Shown one piece after another: positions 27,912-40,453 of a stretch of DNA of 64,000 bases. The position numbers were made by a program, and so were the translations under genes. Each line of letters begins with the position of its first letter. The stretch's first letter is position 1. The DNA lies in contig NZ_QVQH01000010.1 of the NCBI RefSeq assembly GCF_003428645.1, positions 62,001-126,000 of the forward strand. The letters are read 5' to 3'. The notes under the pieces are model-generated. The model did not search any database and was not told the origin of the DNA. It saw only the letters and a list, made by a program, of their open reading frames with translations. The DNA is from Geodermatophilus marinus (GTDB lineage: Bacteria; Actinomycetota; Actinomycetes; Mycobacteriales; Geodermatophilaceae).

Positions 27912-28512
27912 GAGGTACTCCCACTGACACGACGTCGACGGCGCGCACCGGCCGGCGGGCAGGCACGCGAGGGCCGCGGGTGGCGACGCTGTCTCGGGGT
28001 GACCGGCGCGTCGCGTCCGCGGAACTCCGACCAGCATAGCCGAACCGCGCCGCCCGGCGGCGGGCTCCGAGCCGACCCGGGCAGCCGACCCACCCCCGGG
28101 GTGCACCGCCCCCGGTGGTGGGGCCGACCGGAGCTGTCAGGACGCGCCGGTACCGGGGAGGCACCCCGCCCCCCCGGAGTTCACCGTGTCGTTGCCGGGC
28201 TGTGGACGAGGCTGTTAGCGTCGCCGTCGCCCGGCCCCGGAACCCCCGGTCCGGGACGGGCCGAACCGCCGGCTCGACCGACCGCCGCCGCATCGCCACG
28301 ATCCCGCCCGAACCCGCCTCCCACCTGCGACGACGCACCCGTGCGGAGCGGCTCGCGGAGCTGTCGGGCCGTCGTGCGCGGGTCGTTCACAGCCTGTGGA
28401 CAGCGATGTGGACGACCTGTGCCCAGACTCCCGCAGCGGGAGTCGGCGGCGGGCGCGAGGGCACGGCGCCGCGGCGGTGGCCGACGACACACGGGACAGG
28501 GAGGACGAGGCC
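27912..28512. other. rpmH-dnaA divergent intergenic region
   Basis: 601 bp with no credible gene. Must carry divergent promoters for the rpmH operon and dnaA. DnaA-box-like nonamers are visible at 28201 (TGTGGACGA), 28395 (TGTGGACAG) and 28407 (TGTGGACG), on the strand reading towards dnaA, which would suit dnaA autoregulation. I could not fix -10/-35 boxes. Confidence 0.6.
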
Positions 28513-30258
28513 ATGGCCGATGCCACGGTGGAGCTGGCGACGGTCTGGGACTCGATCCGCGCGCGGCTGGCGACGAGCCTGTCCCCGCAGCAGAACGCGA
28601 TGCTCAACCTCACCCGGCCGATCGGGTTGTTCGAGGACACCGCCGTCCTGGCCGCGCCCAACGAGTTCACCCAGACGGTGCTGGAGTCCCGGATGCGCCG
28701 GGTGCTCGCCGAGGCCCTGTCCGAGCAGCTGGGCCGCGACATCCGCGTGGCGGTGCAGCTGGAGGACGCCCCGGCCGAGCGGGCTCCCGAGCCGGAGCCC
28801 GAGCTGCCCACCCGCCGGCCGTGGGCCGCGGTCGAGGCGCAGCGCGCCGCCGAGGACCGGGAGTCGCAGGACCGCGCCGACGACGGGCGCAGCGCCTTCG
28901 GGGTGCGCACCGACGCCGCGCAGCTGGCCTGGGAGCGGGACCCGGCCCCGGCGCCCGAGCCCCCGGCCGACGCCGACGGGGAGCACTGGGCGGCGACCGA
29001 CTGGAGCCCCGCCGGTCGGCGGGGCGGCCGCGGTCCCCGGCCGGCGCAGCGCGACTGGGGCGGGGCGCCCGAGGACGACGGCCCCGCCGTCCTCCCCTTC
29101 GACCTCGAGCCCCCGGCCGGCGCGCCCGCGCCGGCCCCGGCACGGGGGCGCCGCGGGGCCGCGGCCCGCGACGGCGACGCCGTGCCGCTGTTCGGTGACC
29201 GCCGCGGCCCGGCGGGCGCCGCCGACCCGGGGCTGAACCCGAAGTACGTCTTCGACAGCTTCGTCATCGGCAACAGCAACCGGTTCGCGCACGCCGCGGC
29301 CGTTGCCGTCGCCGAGGCGCCGGCCCGGGCCTACAACCCGCTGTTCGTCTACGGCGACTCGGGGCTGGGCAAGACGCACCTGCTGCACGCGATCGGGCAC
29401 TACGCGGCGCGGATGTTCCCCAACGTCCGGGTGCGGTACGTGAGCACCGAGGAGTTCACCAACGAGTTCATCAACCTGGTGCACTCCGGCCGGGCCGAGG
29501 ACTTCCGCCGCCGCTACCGGGACATCGACTTCCTGCTCATCGACGACATCCAGTTCCTGGAGCGTGCCGAGCGGACGCAGGAGGAGTTCTTCCACACGTT
29601 CAACACGCTGCACAACGCCAGCAAGCAGATCGTGATCACCTCTGACCGGGCGCCGAAGAAGCTCACCACGCTCGAGGACCGGCTGCGGACCCGCTTCGAG
29701 TGGGGCCTGATCACCGACGTCCAGGCGCCGGACCTCGAGACCCGCATCGCGATCCTGCGGAAGAAGGCCTACGGCGAGCGGCTGCAGGTGGCCGACGCGG
29801 TGCTGGAGTTCATCGCCAGCAAGGTGCAGACCAACATCCGCGAGCTCGAGGGCGCGCTGATCCGGGTGACCGCCTTCGCCAGCCTCAACAAGCAGCAGGT
29901 CGACCTCTCGCTGGCCGAGCTCGTGCTCAAGGACCTGATCAGCGACGAGCAGGGCCCGCAGATCACCGCGGCGATCATCATGGCCGCCACGGCCGAGTAC
30001 TTCAGCGTGACCATGGAGGAGCTGCAGGGCTCCAACCGCAGCCGGACGCTGGTCAACGCCCGGCAGATCGCGATGTACCTGTGCCGGGAGCTGACCGAGC
30101 TGTCGCTGCCGCGCATCGGTGCCTCGTTCGGCGGCAAGGACCACACCACGGTCATGCACGCGGTCAAGAAGATCACCAACCTCATGAGCGAGCGGCGGGC
30201 CACCTACACGCAGGTCACCGAGCTCACCGCACGCATCAAGAGCCGCGCCCGGCAGTAG
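28513..30258 (+). CDS. dnaA: Chromosomal replication initiator DnaA
   Basis: 581 residues. Domain I (about 1-80, [16 protein letters not shown]...), a long Pro/Asp/Glu-rich linker domain II (about 90-240), the AAA+ domain III ([20 protein letters not shown], Walker [12 protein letters not shown], Walker [11 protein letters not shown]) and DNA-binding domain IV ending [15 protein letters not shown]. The ATG at 28513 follows GGGAGGACGAGG. The long domain II is normal in high-GC actinobacteria. oriC lies directly downstream. Confidence 0.97.
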   Translation: MADATVELATVWDSIRARLATSLSPQQNAMLNLTRPIGLFEDTAVLAAPNEFTQTVLESRMRRVLAEALSEQLGRDIRVAVQLEDAPAERAPEPEPELPTRRPWAAVEAQRAAEDRESQDRADDGRSAFGVRTDAAQLAWERDPAPAPEPPADADGEHWAATDWSPAGRRGGRGPRPAQRDWGGAPEDDGPAVLPFDLEPPAGAPAPAPARGRRGAAARDGDAVPLFGDRRGPAGAADPGLNPKYVFDSFVIGNSNRFAHAAAVAVAEAPARAYNPLFVYGDSGLGKTHLLHAIGHYAARMFPNVRVRYVSTEEFTNEFINLVHSGRAEDFRRRYRDIDFLLIDDIQFLERAERTQEEFFHTFNTLHNASKQIVITSDRAPKKLTTLEDRLRTRFEWGLITDVQAPDLETRIAILRKKAYGERLQVADAVLEFIASKVQTNIRELEGALIRVTAFASLNKQQVDLSLAELVLKDLISDEQGPQITAAIIMAATAEYFSVTMEELQGSNRSRTLVNARQIAMYLCRELTELSLPRIGASFGGKDHTTVMHAVKKITNLMSERRATYTQVTELTARIKSRARQ

Positions 30259-31292
30259 CCGTCGGTCGTCGTCCGGGTCGCACGGCGGCCGGGGCCGGCG
30301 GACGACGACTGTGTTCCCCGCAGTCGCGGCCCGCCCGGACGACGCGGTCCCCGCACCAGTGGCCGGTCGCTGCCACACAGCGACGGCACGTGGCCGCGGG
30401 TGGCTGCCCGCGAGGAGCGGGGCCCGCAGGGTCCCCGACGAGCGGAGCGAGCGCACCGCTCAGCGCCGGCCGGGGACGGCACCTGGCCGCGGGTGGCTGC
30501 CCGCGAGGAGCGGGGCCCGCAGGGTCCCCGACGAGCGGAGCGAGCGCACCGCTCAGCGCCGGCCGGGGACGGCACCTGGCCGCGGGTGGAGGCCGGTAGG
30601 CCGACGGTGGACACGGCGACCACGGCACAGCGGTCGACGCAGCGCAGTCGACTTCTCCACACCTGTGGGAAACCGTGTGCACGGCGTCCGCCCACGTCCC
30701 GGCCGCGCAGACCGCGCCGACCGTCTCCCCGGGGGTCGACAGGTCGAGGAGTTGTCCCCAGGGATGTGCACACCCTGGGGGAATCCCGTACGTGCGACCT
30801 CACGCGCCGTCACCGACCGGCCGATCGTCCCCTGCACCGCCCCGATCGGCCGCCGCACGCGGCTGACCTGCACGTTCGCCGCCGACCGGTCTCCGCGCCC
30901 CGCACGCGCCCCCACCGCCGTGCACAACACCTGGGGACGGACCGGGGAACGACCAGGGGACGGCGGGTGGACGACGGGGGGCCGACGTGGACGACCATCG
31001 AGATGTCCACGTGTCGACAACAGGCGGACGCCGGCCACCCACAGCGCACCAACATGTCGACTTCGGGGCTGACCAGCGCGAACGGCCCCGATCCCCAGGA
31101 TCCACACCGGTGATGACGAGGATGAGGGAGAGAGATCGAGGATTTCTCGAACCACACTCTGGGTGGGGAAGCAGGGTCGAGAGGGGCTCCCGGGCACCTG
31201 GAAGAGGCAGCGGTTACCCACCTGTCCCCACCGCACGGCACGATGAACACCGCAGTGGAAGCGGTCCGACACGAGCAGGGGTGGGTCAGGTC
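30259..31292. other. oriC region (dnaA-dnaN intergenic)
   Basis: 1034 bp without a gene, in the standard actinobacterial oriC position. Degenerate DnaA boxes relative to TTGTCCACA include TTCTCCACA (30653), TGTGGGAAA (30664), TTGTCCCCA (30752), ATGTCCACG (31003) and CTGTCCCCA (31222). A 93-bp tandem repeat occupies 30382-30588. A relatively AT- and purine-rich patch at about 31110-31160, shortly before dnaN, is the best candidate for the unwinding element. Function of each box is inference; the location is established knowledge. Confidence 0.85.
30382..30588. repeat. 93-bp tandem repeat in oriC, two full copies plus partial third
   Basis: Units begin GACGGCAC at 30382, 30475 and 30568 (exact 93-bp spacing); copies 1 and 2 look near-identical (one G/C change in GCAC(G/C)TGGCC seen) and the third covers about 21 bp. 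Each unit has internal pairing potential such as GAGCGG...CCGCTC and GGGGCCCGCAGGGTCCCC. Confidence 0.93.
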
Positions 31293-32456
31293 ATGAAGTT
31301 CCGGGTGGCACGTGAGGTGCTCAGCGATGCCGTCGCCTGGACGGCCCGCAGCCTGCCGCCGCGGCCGTCGGTGCCGGTCCTGGCCGGGATCCTGCTCGAC
31401 GTCGACGGCAGCCAGCTGTCCGTGTCGGGGTTCGACTACGAGGTCTCGGCGCGCGCGGAGGTCGACGTCCAGGCCTCCGAGGGCGGCCGGGCGCTCGTCC
31501 CCGGGCGCCTCCTGGCCGAGATCACCCGGGCCCTGCCGCCGCACCCGGTCGACATCACCGCCGAGGGCCCGCGGCTGGCCATCTCCTGCGGCAACGCCCG
31601 GTTCAGCCTGCCCACGCTGCCGGTGGAGGACTACCCGTCGCTGCCGGCGATGCCCTCGTCGGCCGGGGTGGTCGACAGCGACGTGTTCGCCGAGGCGGTC
31701 GGCCAGGTCGCCGTGGCCGCGGGGCGGGACGACACCCTGCCCATGCTCACGGGCGTCCGGTTGGAGATCGAGGACGACCTGGTGACCCTCGCCGCCACCG
31801 ATCGCTACCGCCTCGCGGTGCGCGAGTTCGCCTGGCGGCCGGAGACCCCGGGCCTGTCGGCGGCCGTGCTGGTGCCGGCGCGCACCCTCGCCGACGCCGC
31901 CCGGACCCTCACCAGCGGCCCGGAGATCGTGCTGTCGCTGTCCTCGGGGGGCTCCGGCGAGGGCATCCTGGGCCTGTCCGGCAAGGACCGGCAGACCACC
32001 ACCCGGCTGCTGGACGCCGAGTTCGTGAAGTACCGGGCGATCATGCCGAGCGAGTCGAACGCGCACGCCGTCCTGCCGGTGGGGCTGTTCACCGACGCGG
32101 CCAAGCGCGTGGCCCTCGTCGCCGAGCGGGGCACCCCGCTGCGCTGCGAGTTCACCCCGGGCCAGGTCACCCTCCGCGCCGGCGGCACCGATGACGAGGG
32201 GCAGGCCGAGGAGCGCTGCGACGTCGAGTTCGAGGGTGACCCGCTGACCATCGGCTTCAACCCGACGTTCCTGCTCGACGGGCTGGCCGCGGTGCACACC
32301 GCCCGGGCGCGGATGGACTTCACCAGCCCGCTCAAACCGGCCGTGCTCTCCGGTGTGGAGGAGCCGGCCGCCGACGACGAGGCCGCCGCGGCCAGGCCGG
32401 CCGAGCGGCCCGGCAGCTACCGCTACCTGATCATGCCGGTGCGCCTGCCGGGCTGA
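31293..32456 (+). CDS. dnaN: DNA polymerase III sliding clamp (beta subunit)
   Basis: 387 residues. Ring-shaped processivity clamp, three similar domains. Starts MKFRVAREVLSDAVAWTAR; domain 2 contains LPMLTGVRLEIEDDLVTLAATDRYRLA, and the C-terminus ends YLIMPVRLPG, the family ending. ATG preferred over the GTG 12 nt upstream because clamps begin MKF. First gene of a plus-strand replication cluster; a post-stop hairpin repeat follows. Confidence 0.97.
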   Translation: MKFRVAREVLSDAVAWTARSLPPRPSVPVLAGILLDVDGSQLSVSGFDYEVSARAEVDVQASEGGRALVPGRLLAEITRALPPHPVDITAEGPRLAISCGNARFSLPTLPVEDYPSLPAMPSSAGVVDSDVFAEAVGQVAVAAGRDDTLPMLTGVRLEIEDDLVTLAATDRYRLAVREFAWRPETPGLSAAVLVPARTLADAARTLTSGPEIVLSLSSGGSGEGILGLSGKDRQTTTRLLDAEFVKYRAIMPSESNAHAVLPVGLFTDAAKRVALVAERGTPLRCEFTPGQVTLRAGGTDDEGQAEERCDVEFEGDPLTIGFNPTFLLDGLAAVHTARARMDFTSPLKPAVLSGVEEPAADDEAAAARPAERPGSYRYLIMPVRLPG

Positions 32457-32458
32457 GA

Positions 32459-32514
32459 GGGGCCCTCCTGCCCCCACCGCTCGCACGCTCGCGCCGGGCC
32501 CTGCAGGAGGGCCG
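32459..32514. repeat. Post-stop hairpin repeat after dnaN
   Basis: Outer arms GGCCCTCCTGC / GCAGGAGGGCC; core CCCACCGCTCGCACGCTCGC. Begins 2-3 nt after the dnaN stop. Same family as at 4154, 33544 and 40354. Confidence 0.75.
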
Positions 32515-32606
32515 CAGCGGGGAACCGGCCGGCGCCCGGCGCGCGCCCACCGGCGGGGGCGAGCACGATGACCACGGGAGATCGCCGACGAGGGAGGGGC
32601 ACCGAC

Positions 32607-33539
<933 letters not shown>

Positions 33540-33543
33540 GGAA

Positions 33544-33593
33544 GGACCCCCCTGCCTCCACCCTCGCGCAGGCTCGCGGTGGGCAGGGGGGCC
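33544..33593. repeat. Post-stop hairpin repeat after gnd
   Basis: Arms GGACCCCCCTGCC / GGCAGGGGGGCC around CCACC...GGTGG; core CTCGCGCAGGCTCGCGG. Begins 5 nt after the stop. Confidence 0.75.
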
Positions 33594-33623
33594 GTTCCGG
33601 CACCTCGCCGCGGGGAAGCTGAG

Positions 33624-34826
33624 GTGCACGTCCGCCACCTCCAGCTGGTCTCGTTCCGCAACTGGGACCGGGTCGACCTCGCGCTGCAGCCGGGGCCGAC
33701 GGTCGTCGTCGGCCGCAACGGCGAGGGCAAGACCAACCTCGTGGAGGCGGTCGGCTACCTGGCCACGATGGGCAGCCACCGGGTCTCCGGGGACGCGCCG
33801 CTGGTCCGCCACGGCGCGGCGCAGGCCGTCGTCCGGGCGGCGCTGCGCCGCGAGGACCGGGAGCTGCTGGTGGAGGTCGAGATCAACCCGGGCCGGGCCA
33901 ACCGGGTCCGGGTCAACCGGGCCCCGCTGCAACGCCCGCGCGAGCTGCTCGGCCTGGTGAAGAGCGTGCTGTTCGCGCCGGAGGACCTCGTCCTGGTACG
34001 CGGTGACCCCGCCGAGCGCCGCCGCTTCCTCGACGACCTGCTGGTCAGCCGCACGCCGCGGCTGGCCGGCGTGCGCAGCGACTACGACCGGGTGCTCAAG
34101 CAGCGCAACGCCCTGCTCAAGACCGCCCGCCTCGCCCGCGGGAAGGCGATCGAGACCCTCGACGTCTGGGACGGGCACCTCACCGACCTCGGCGGCCAGC
34201 TGCTCGCCGCCCGGCTGCGGCTGGTCGCCGACCTGTCCCCGCACGTGGCCCGGGCCTACGCGCAGGTCGCCGGCGCGGACGCCGCCCGGGCGGCGCTGGG
34301 CTACGCCAGCACGGTGCCCGCGGCCGGCGACGGGACGCCGCTGCCCGAGGGCGCCGCCCTGCCCGACCCCGCGGCGCTGACGGCCGCCCTCGCCGCGCGG
34401 ATCGCCGAGCGGCGCGCCGACGAGGTCGACCGCGGCATGACGCTGGTCGGCCCGCACCGCGACGACCTGGTCATCTCCCTCGGCGCGGTGCCGGCCAAGG
34501 GCTACGCCAGCCACGGTGAGTCGTGGTCGCTGGCCCTGGCGCTGAGGCTGGGGTGCTTCGCGCTGCTGCGGGCCGACGGCGACGAGCCGGTGCTCGTGCT
34601 CGACGACGTCTTCGCCACCCTGGACACCGACCGCCGGACCGCGCTGGCCGCCGTGGCCCGCGGGGCCGAGCAGACCCTCATCACCGCGGCCGTGCTCGAG
34701 GACGTGCCCGCCGAGCTGCGGCGCACCGTGGTCCAGGTCGCCGGGGGCCAGGCGGTGCCGCTCGGGCCCGCGGCGGCCGAGGATGGACCCGTGGACGGTG
34801 CGGTGCTCGAGGAGCGGGCGCGGTGA
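33624..34826 (+). CDS. recF: DNA replication and repair protein RecF
   Basis: 400 residues. SMC-like ATPase for gap repair and RecA loading. VHVRHLQLVSFRNWDRV opening, Walker A GRNGEGKTNLVEAV, MTLVGPHRDDL, SHGESWSLALALRLG signature and Walker B VLVLDDVFATLD. GTG start fixed by the family opening. Its TGA overlaps the dciA GTG (GTGA), so the two are coupled. Confidence 0.96.
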   Translation: MHVRHLQLVSFRNWDRVDLALQPGPTVVVGRNGEGKTNLVEAVGYLATMGSHRVSGDAPLVRHGAAQAVVRAALRREDRELLVEVEINPGRANRVRVNRAPLQRPRELLGLVKSVLFAPEDLVLVRGDPAERRRFLDDLLVSRTPRLAGVRSDYDRVLKQRNALLKTARLARGKAIETLDVWDGHLTDLGGQLLAARLRLVADLSPHVARAYAQVAGADAARAALGYASTVPAAGDGTPLPEGAALPDPAALTAALAARIAERRADEVDRGMTLVGPHRDDLVISLGAVPAKGYASHGESWSLALALRLGCFALLRADGDEPVLVLDDVFATLDTDRRTALAAVARGAEQTLITAAVLEDVPAELRRTVVQVAGGQAVPLGPAAAEDGPVDGAVLEERAR

Positions 34827-35335
34827 GCGGGCAGACCGGCGACGGCCCGGCCGGGCGGCCCAGCGACATCGCCCGCGCGGCGCTGGAGGCGGCGCGGGCG
34901 GCCTCGGCCGCGCGACCGCGTCCCACCCGGCGGCGGATCGCCGGGCCGCGGCGCGCCTGGACCGGCGCCCGCCCGGGGGACGACGACCCGCAGCCCCTCG
35001 GCCGGCTGGTCGACAAGCTGGTGGCCGACCAGGACTGGACGGAGCACACCCGGGTGGGCACGGTCTTCGGCCGCTGGTCGGCCCTCGTCGGTCCCGACAT
35101 CGCCGCGCACTGCGCGCCGCAGACCCTCACGGAGGGGGAGCTGCTGGTCGTCGCCGAGTCCACCGCCTGGGCCACCCAGCTGCGGCTGCTGGCCCCGACG
35201 ATCCTGGGCCGGCTGCGGGCCCAGGTCGGCGGGGACGTCGTGACCCGCCTGCGCGTTGTCGGACCGACGGCCCCCAGCTGGAAGAAGGGCCCGCGGTCGG
35301 TCCGCGGGCGGGGCCCTCGGGACACGTACGGATAG
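34823..35335 (+). CDS. dciA: DciA/DUF721 family protein
   Basis: 170 residues. DciA-type proteins act with the replicative helicase DnaB; DUF721 between recF and gyrB is a constant actinobacterial neighbour. The conserved domain is the second half: LVDKLVADQDWTEHTRVGTV, then ALVGPDIAAHC and a strand-rich ELLVVAESTAWATQLRLL. The first ~70 residues are disordered and Arg/Ala-rich. GTG start overlaps recF. Confidence 0.93.
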   Translation: MSGQTGDGPAGRPSDIARAALEAARAASAARPRPTRRRIAGPRRAWTGARPGDDDPQPLGRLVDKLVADQDWTEHTRVGTVFGRWSALVGPDIAAHCAPQTLTEGELLVVAESTAWATQLRLLAPTILGRLRAQVGGDVVTRLRVVGPTAPSWKKGPRSVRGRGPRDTYG

Positions 35336-35377
35336 GAGCCGGCCGGGAACGGCCGCTCCGGGGAGGACGGTGCAGGG

Positions 35378-36286
35378 ATGGGCAGTCCGCGCGACCGCGA
35401 CGGCTTCGAGGACCGGCCGGACGACGGCAGCGGCTGGCGGGAACCGGTCCACCTCGGCAAGGACGGCGCCGACGGGCCGCAGGCCGACCGCCCGGACGCG
35501 GACCGCCCCGACGCCGACCGCCCGCCGCGCGAGGAGCCGGCCGCCTGGCAGCCCCCGGGCTGGGACCTGCCGCCCGCCGCGCCCGCACCGCCGCCGGAGA
35601 CCGGCGAGCGGCCGGCGACCCGCCCGGGGTTGTTCGGCCCCCGCCGGCCGCGCACGCCCGGCGAGGTGGAGCGGGTGTTCGCCTACCAGGGGGACCCGGT
35701 CGGCGCCCAGGGCTGGGCGGTGCAGCACGGCTGGACGGTGTCGGACGGCAGCGCCCCCGAGGACGCCCGGCTGGCCGAGCTGGTGCGCACGGCCCCGGTC
35801 CGCGCCACCAAGGACCACCGGCCGGCCGGGGTCATGCGCGGCCGCTACGGGTCCCTGGAGCTGGTGGCCTTCGACGTCCTCTACGCCTCGGGGCGCTACG
35901 CCGTCCCGGAGTACGCGGTGACCGCCGCCCCGGTGCTGGGCACCGTGCTGCCGCTGCGGCTGTCCCCGGCCCGGTTCTGGAAGCACCGCACCGGCGGGCT
36001 GGTGCACGTGCCCAGCGGCGACGCCGAGTTCGACGCGCGGTGGGTGCTGCTGGCCGCCGAGGACGGCCCGGTCGCGCAGCGGCTGGTGCAGGACCCGGCG
36101 CTGCGCGGGCTGCTGCTGGGCAGCGACGACGGCGACGAGTTCTGGACGGCGGCCGGCACCGGCGAGGGCGGCTGGGGCGGGGGGATGGTCGCCGCCATCC
36201 GCCCCGACGGGCACCGGCCCGAGCTGATCGAGCACCACGCCCGCCTGCTCGGCGCCCTCGTCGGCGCCCTGTCCGCGGCGGCGTGA
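35378..36286 (+). CDS. Hypothetical protein, conserved-looking C-terminal domain
   Basis: 302 residues, no recognised family. The first ~95 residues are acidic and Pro-rich with a PDADR duplication. The rest is a folded, beta-rich part (VFAYQGDPVGAQGWAVQHGW, ...LELVAFDVLYASGRYAVPEYAV..., AEFDARWVLLAAEDG) that resembles uncharacterised actinobacterial proteins adjoining ABC exporters. No signal peptide or membrane helix. Its stop overlaps the ABC gene start (GTGA), implying they work together. The family cannot be named without a search. Confidence 0.8.
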   Translation: MGSPRDRDGFEDRPDDGSGWREPVHLGKDGADGPQADRPDADRPDADRPPREEPAAWQPPGWDLPPAAPAPPPETGERPATRPGLFGPRRPRTPGEVERVFAYQGDPVGAQGWAVQHGWTVSDGSAPEDARLAELVRTAPVRATKDHRPAGVMRGRYGSLELVAFDVLYASGRYAVPEYAVTAAPVLGTVLPLRLSPARFWKHRTGGLVHVPSGDAEFDARWVLLAAEDGPVAQRLVQDPALRGLLLGSDDGDEFWTAAGTGEGGWGGGMVAAIRPDGHRPELIEHHARLLGALVGALSAAA

Positions 36287-38085
36287 CCGCTCCGCCGGAG
36301 CCCGCCCCGCCGGTCGTGGCCGAACCGGCCGCGGGGGTCCGGGAGCTGCTGCCGCTGCTGCGGCCGCACCGGACCCCGCTGCTGCTGGCGGCGGGGCTCT
36401 CGCTGGTCGCGGCGGCCGCCGCCCTGGCGCAGCCGGCGCTGGTGGCCCGGGTCATCGAGGCCGTCGGCGCCGGCCGGCCGCTGCTGCCGGTGGTGCTGCT
36501 GCTGGTCGCTGTCCTCGTCGCCGCGGCCGCCCTCGGTGCGCTGCAGCAGTACCTGCTGCAGCGCACCGCCGAGGGCGTCGTCCTCACCACCCGCCGCACC
36601 GTCGCCGACCGGCTGCTGCGGCTGCCCGTCGCCGAGTACGACCGTCGCCGCACCGGCGACCTCATGTCGCGGGTCGGGGCCGACACCACGCTCCTGCGGG
36701 CGACGGTCACCTCGGGCGTGGTGGAGATCGCCGGCTCGGTGGTGGTCGGCGTGGGCGCGCTGGTGGCCATGGCGCTGGTCGACGTGTGGCTGCTGCTGGT
36801 CACCGTGGGCGCCGTGCTCGTGGGGCTGACCGTGGTGGTGTCGGTGTCGCGCCGGGTGCGCCGGCTGTCCCGGCAGGCACAGGAGGCGGTCGGCACCATG
36901 AGCGCCGCCGTGGAGCGGGCGCTGTCGGCGGTGCGCACCATCCGGGCCAGCGGCGCCACCGCGCGCGAGGTCGGGGTCGTCGGCGACAGCGCGGCCCGGG
37001 CGTACGCCGCCGGGGTGCGGGTGGCCCGGCTGGAGGCGCTGGTCGCGCCGGCCGGGTCGATCGCCGTCCAGGGCGCCTTCCTGGCCGTGCTCGGCCTCGG
37101 TGGCTACCGGGTGGCGACCGGCTCGATCGCCGTGTCCGACCTGGTGGCGTTCATCCTCTACCTGTTCCTGCTGGTCATGCCCCTGGGCCAGGCGATCGGC
37201 GCGTGGACCCAGTTGCAGACCGGGCTGGGTGCGCTGGCCCGGATCCAGGAGGTGCTGGCCCTGCGCCCCGAGGAGGACGACCGGCCGGAGCGGTCCGCGA
37301 CCGGCCCGGTCCCGGGTGTGCCGGCGGCCCCGCCGCCCGGCGTCCCCCTGCTGGAGCTGGTGGACGTCGACTTCGACTACCCCGACGGCACGGCGGTGCT
37401 GCGCGGGGTGTCGCTCACCGTGCCCGCCGGGTCCCGCGTGGCGCTGGTCGGGCCCTCGGGGGCCGGCAAGTCGACGCTGCTGGCGCTGGTCGAGGGCTTC
37501 TACCCGCTCAGCGGCGGGTCGCTGCGCTGGGCCGGGACCGACGTGCGGGACCTGCCGCGGGCGGCGCTGCGCGCTCGGCTGGGCTACGTCGAGCAGGAGG
37601 CCCCGGTGCTGGCCGGGTCGCTGCGGGACAACCTGCTGCTGGCCGCCCCGGAGGCCACCGACCCCGAGCTGTGGGCGGTCCTGGCCGACGTCGGCCTCAC
37701 CGACGTGGTGCAGCGCTCGCCGCGCGGGCTGGACGTGCCGGTGGGCGACGACGGGGTGCTGCTCTCCGGCGGCGAGCGCCAGCGGCTGGCCATCGCGCGC
37801 TCGCTGCTGGCCCGGCCGGCGCTGCTGCTCCTCGACGAGCCCACCGCCAGCCTCGACGCGCGCAACGAGCAGCTGCTGCGCCGCACGCTGGCCGCGGCGG
37901 CCGCCGACCGCGCGCTGCTCGTGGTCGCCCACCGGCTGTCCACCGTGCTGGACAGCGACCAGATCGTGGTGCTCGACGGCGGCCGGGTGGTCGCCCGCGG
38001 CACCCACGAGGAGCTGCTCCAGGAAAGCCCCCTCTACCGCGAGCTCGCCGCCGCCCAGTTGCTCGCCGGACCGGCGACCGGCTGA
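36283..38085 (+). CDS. ABC transporter ATP-binding/permease protein (exporter)
   Basis: 600 residues, a half-transporter. Six membrane helices in the first ~310 residues (LLLAAGLSLVAAAAALAQPA onwards; YDRRRTGDLMSRVGADTTLLR between helices 2 and 3) and a nucleotide-binding domain with Walker A GPSGAGKST, signature LSGGERQRLAIARS, Walker B LLLLDEPTASLD and H-loop VVAHRLST. Probably works as a homodimer to export a lipid or drug; substrate unknown. Coupled by GTGA to the preceding hypothetical gene. A gap of 218 bp to gyrB follows. Confidence 0.93.
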   Translation: MTAPPEPAPPVVAEPAAGVRELLPLLRPHRTPLLLAAGLSLVAAAAALAQPALVARVIEAVGAGRPLLPVVLLLVAVLVAAAALGALQQYLLQRTAEGVVLTTRRTVADRLLRLPVAEYDRRRTGDLMSRVGADTTLLRATVTSGVVEIAGSVVVGVGALVAMALVDVWLLLVTVGAVLVGLTVVVSVSRRVRRLSRQAQEAVGTMSAAVERALSAVRTIRASGATAREVGVVGDSAARAYAAGVRVARLEALVAPAGSIAVQGAFLAVLGLGGYRVATGSIAVSDLVAFILYLFLLVMPLGQAIGAWTQLQTGLGALARIQEVLALRPEEDDRPERSATGPVPGVPAAPPPGVPLLELVDVDFDYPDGTAVLRGVSLTVPAGSRVALVGPSGAGKSTLLALVEGFYPLSGGSLRWAGTDVRDLPRAALRARLGYVEQEAPVLAGSLRDNLLLAAPEATDPELWAVLADVGLTDVVQRSPRGLDVPVGDDGVLLSGGERQRLAIARSLLARPALLLLDEPTASLDARNEQLLRRTLAAAAADRALLVVAHRLSTVLDSDQIVVLDGGRVVARGTHEELLQESPLYRELAAAQLLAGPATG

Positions 38086-38195
38086 GCGGCCCCGGGACGG
38101 CGTGTCGGCGCCGGGGGCAGCACCGGTGGTGGCGGGCGAGCCGCGAGCGGCGCAGACACGACGTCAGGGCACGGACGGCGACGTTCTTGTCGTAG

Positions 38196-40349
<2,154 letters not shown>

Positions 40350-40353
40350 CGAA

Positions 40354-40409
40354 GGACCCCCGTGCCCCCCACCGCTCGCACGCTCGCGGCGGGCCCCTGC
40401 ACGGGGGCC
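40354..40409. repeat. Post-stop hairpin repeat after gyrB
   Basis: Arms GGACCCCCGTGC / GCACGGGGGCC with core CCCACCGCTCGCACGCTCGC, identical over 20 bp to the core after dnaN. Lies between gyrB and gyrA. Confidence 0.78.
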
Positions 40410-40453
40410 ACCTGACGTCCGCGTCCTCAGCACGAACCGGAGAGACCTGAACT

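Noticed and set aside
30382-30588. CRISPR or IS remnant at oriC
   Set aside because: Direct 93-bp tandem units without spacers, terminal inverted repeats or transposase.
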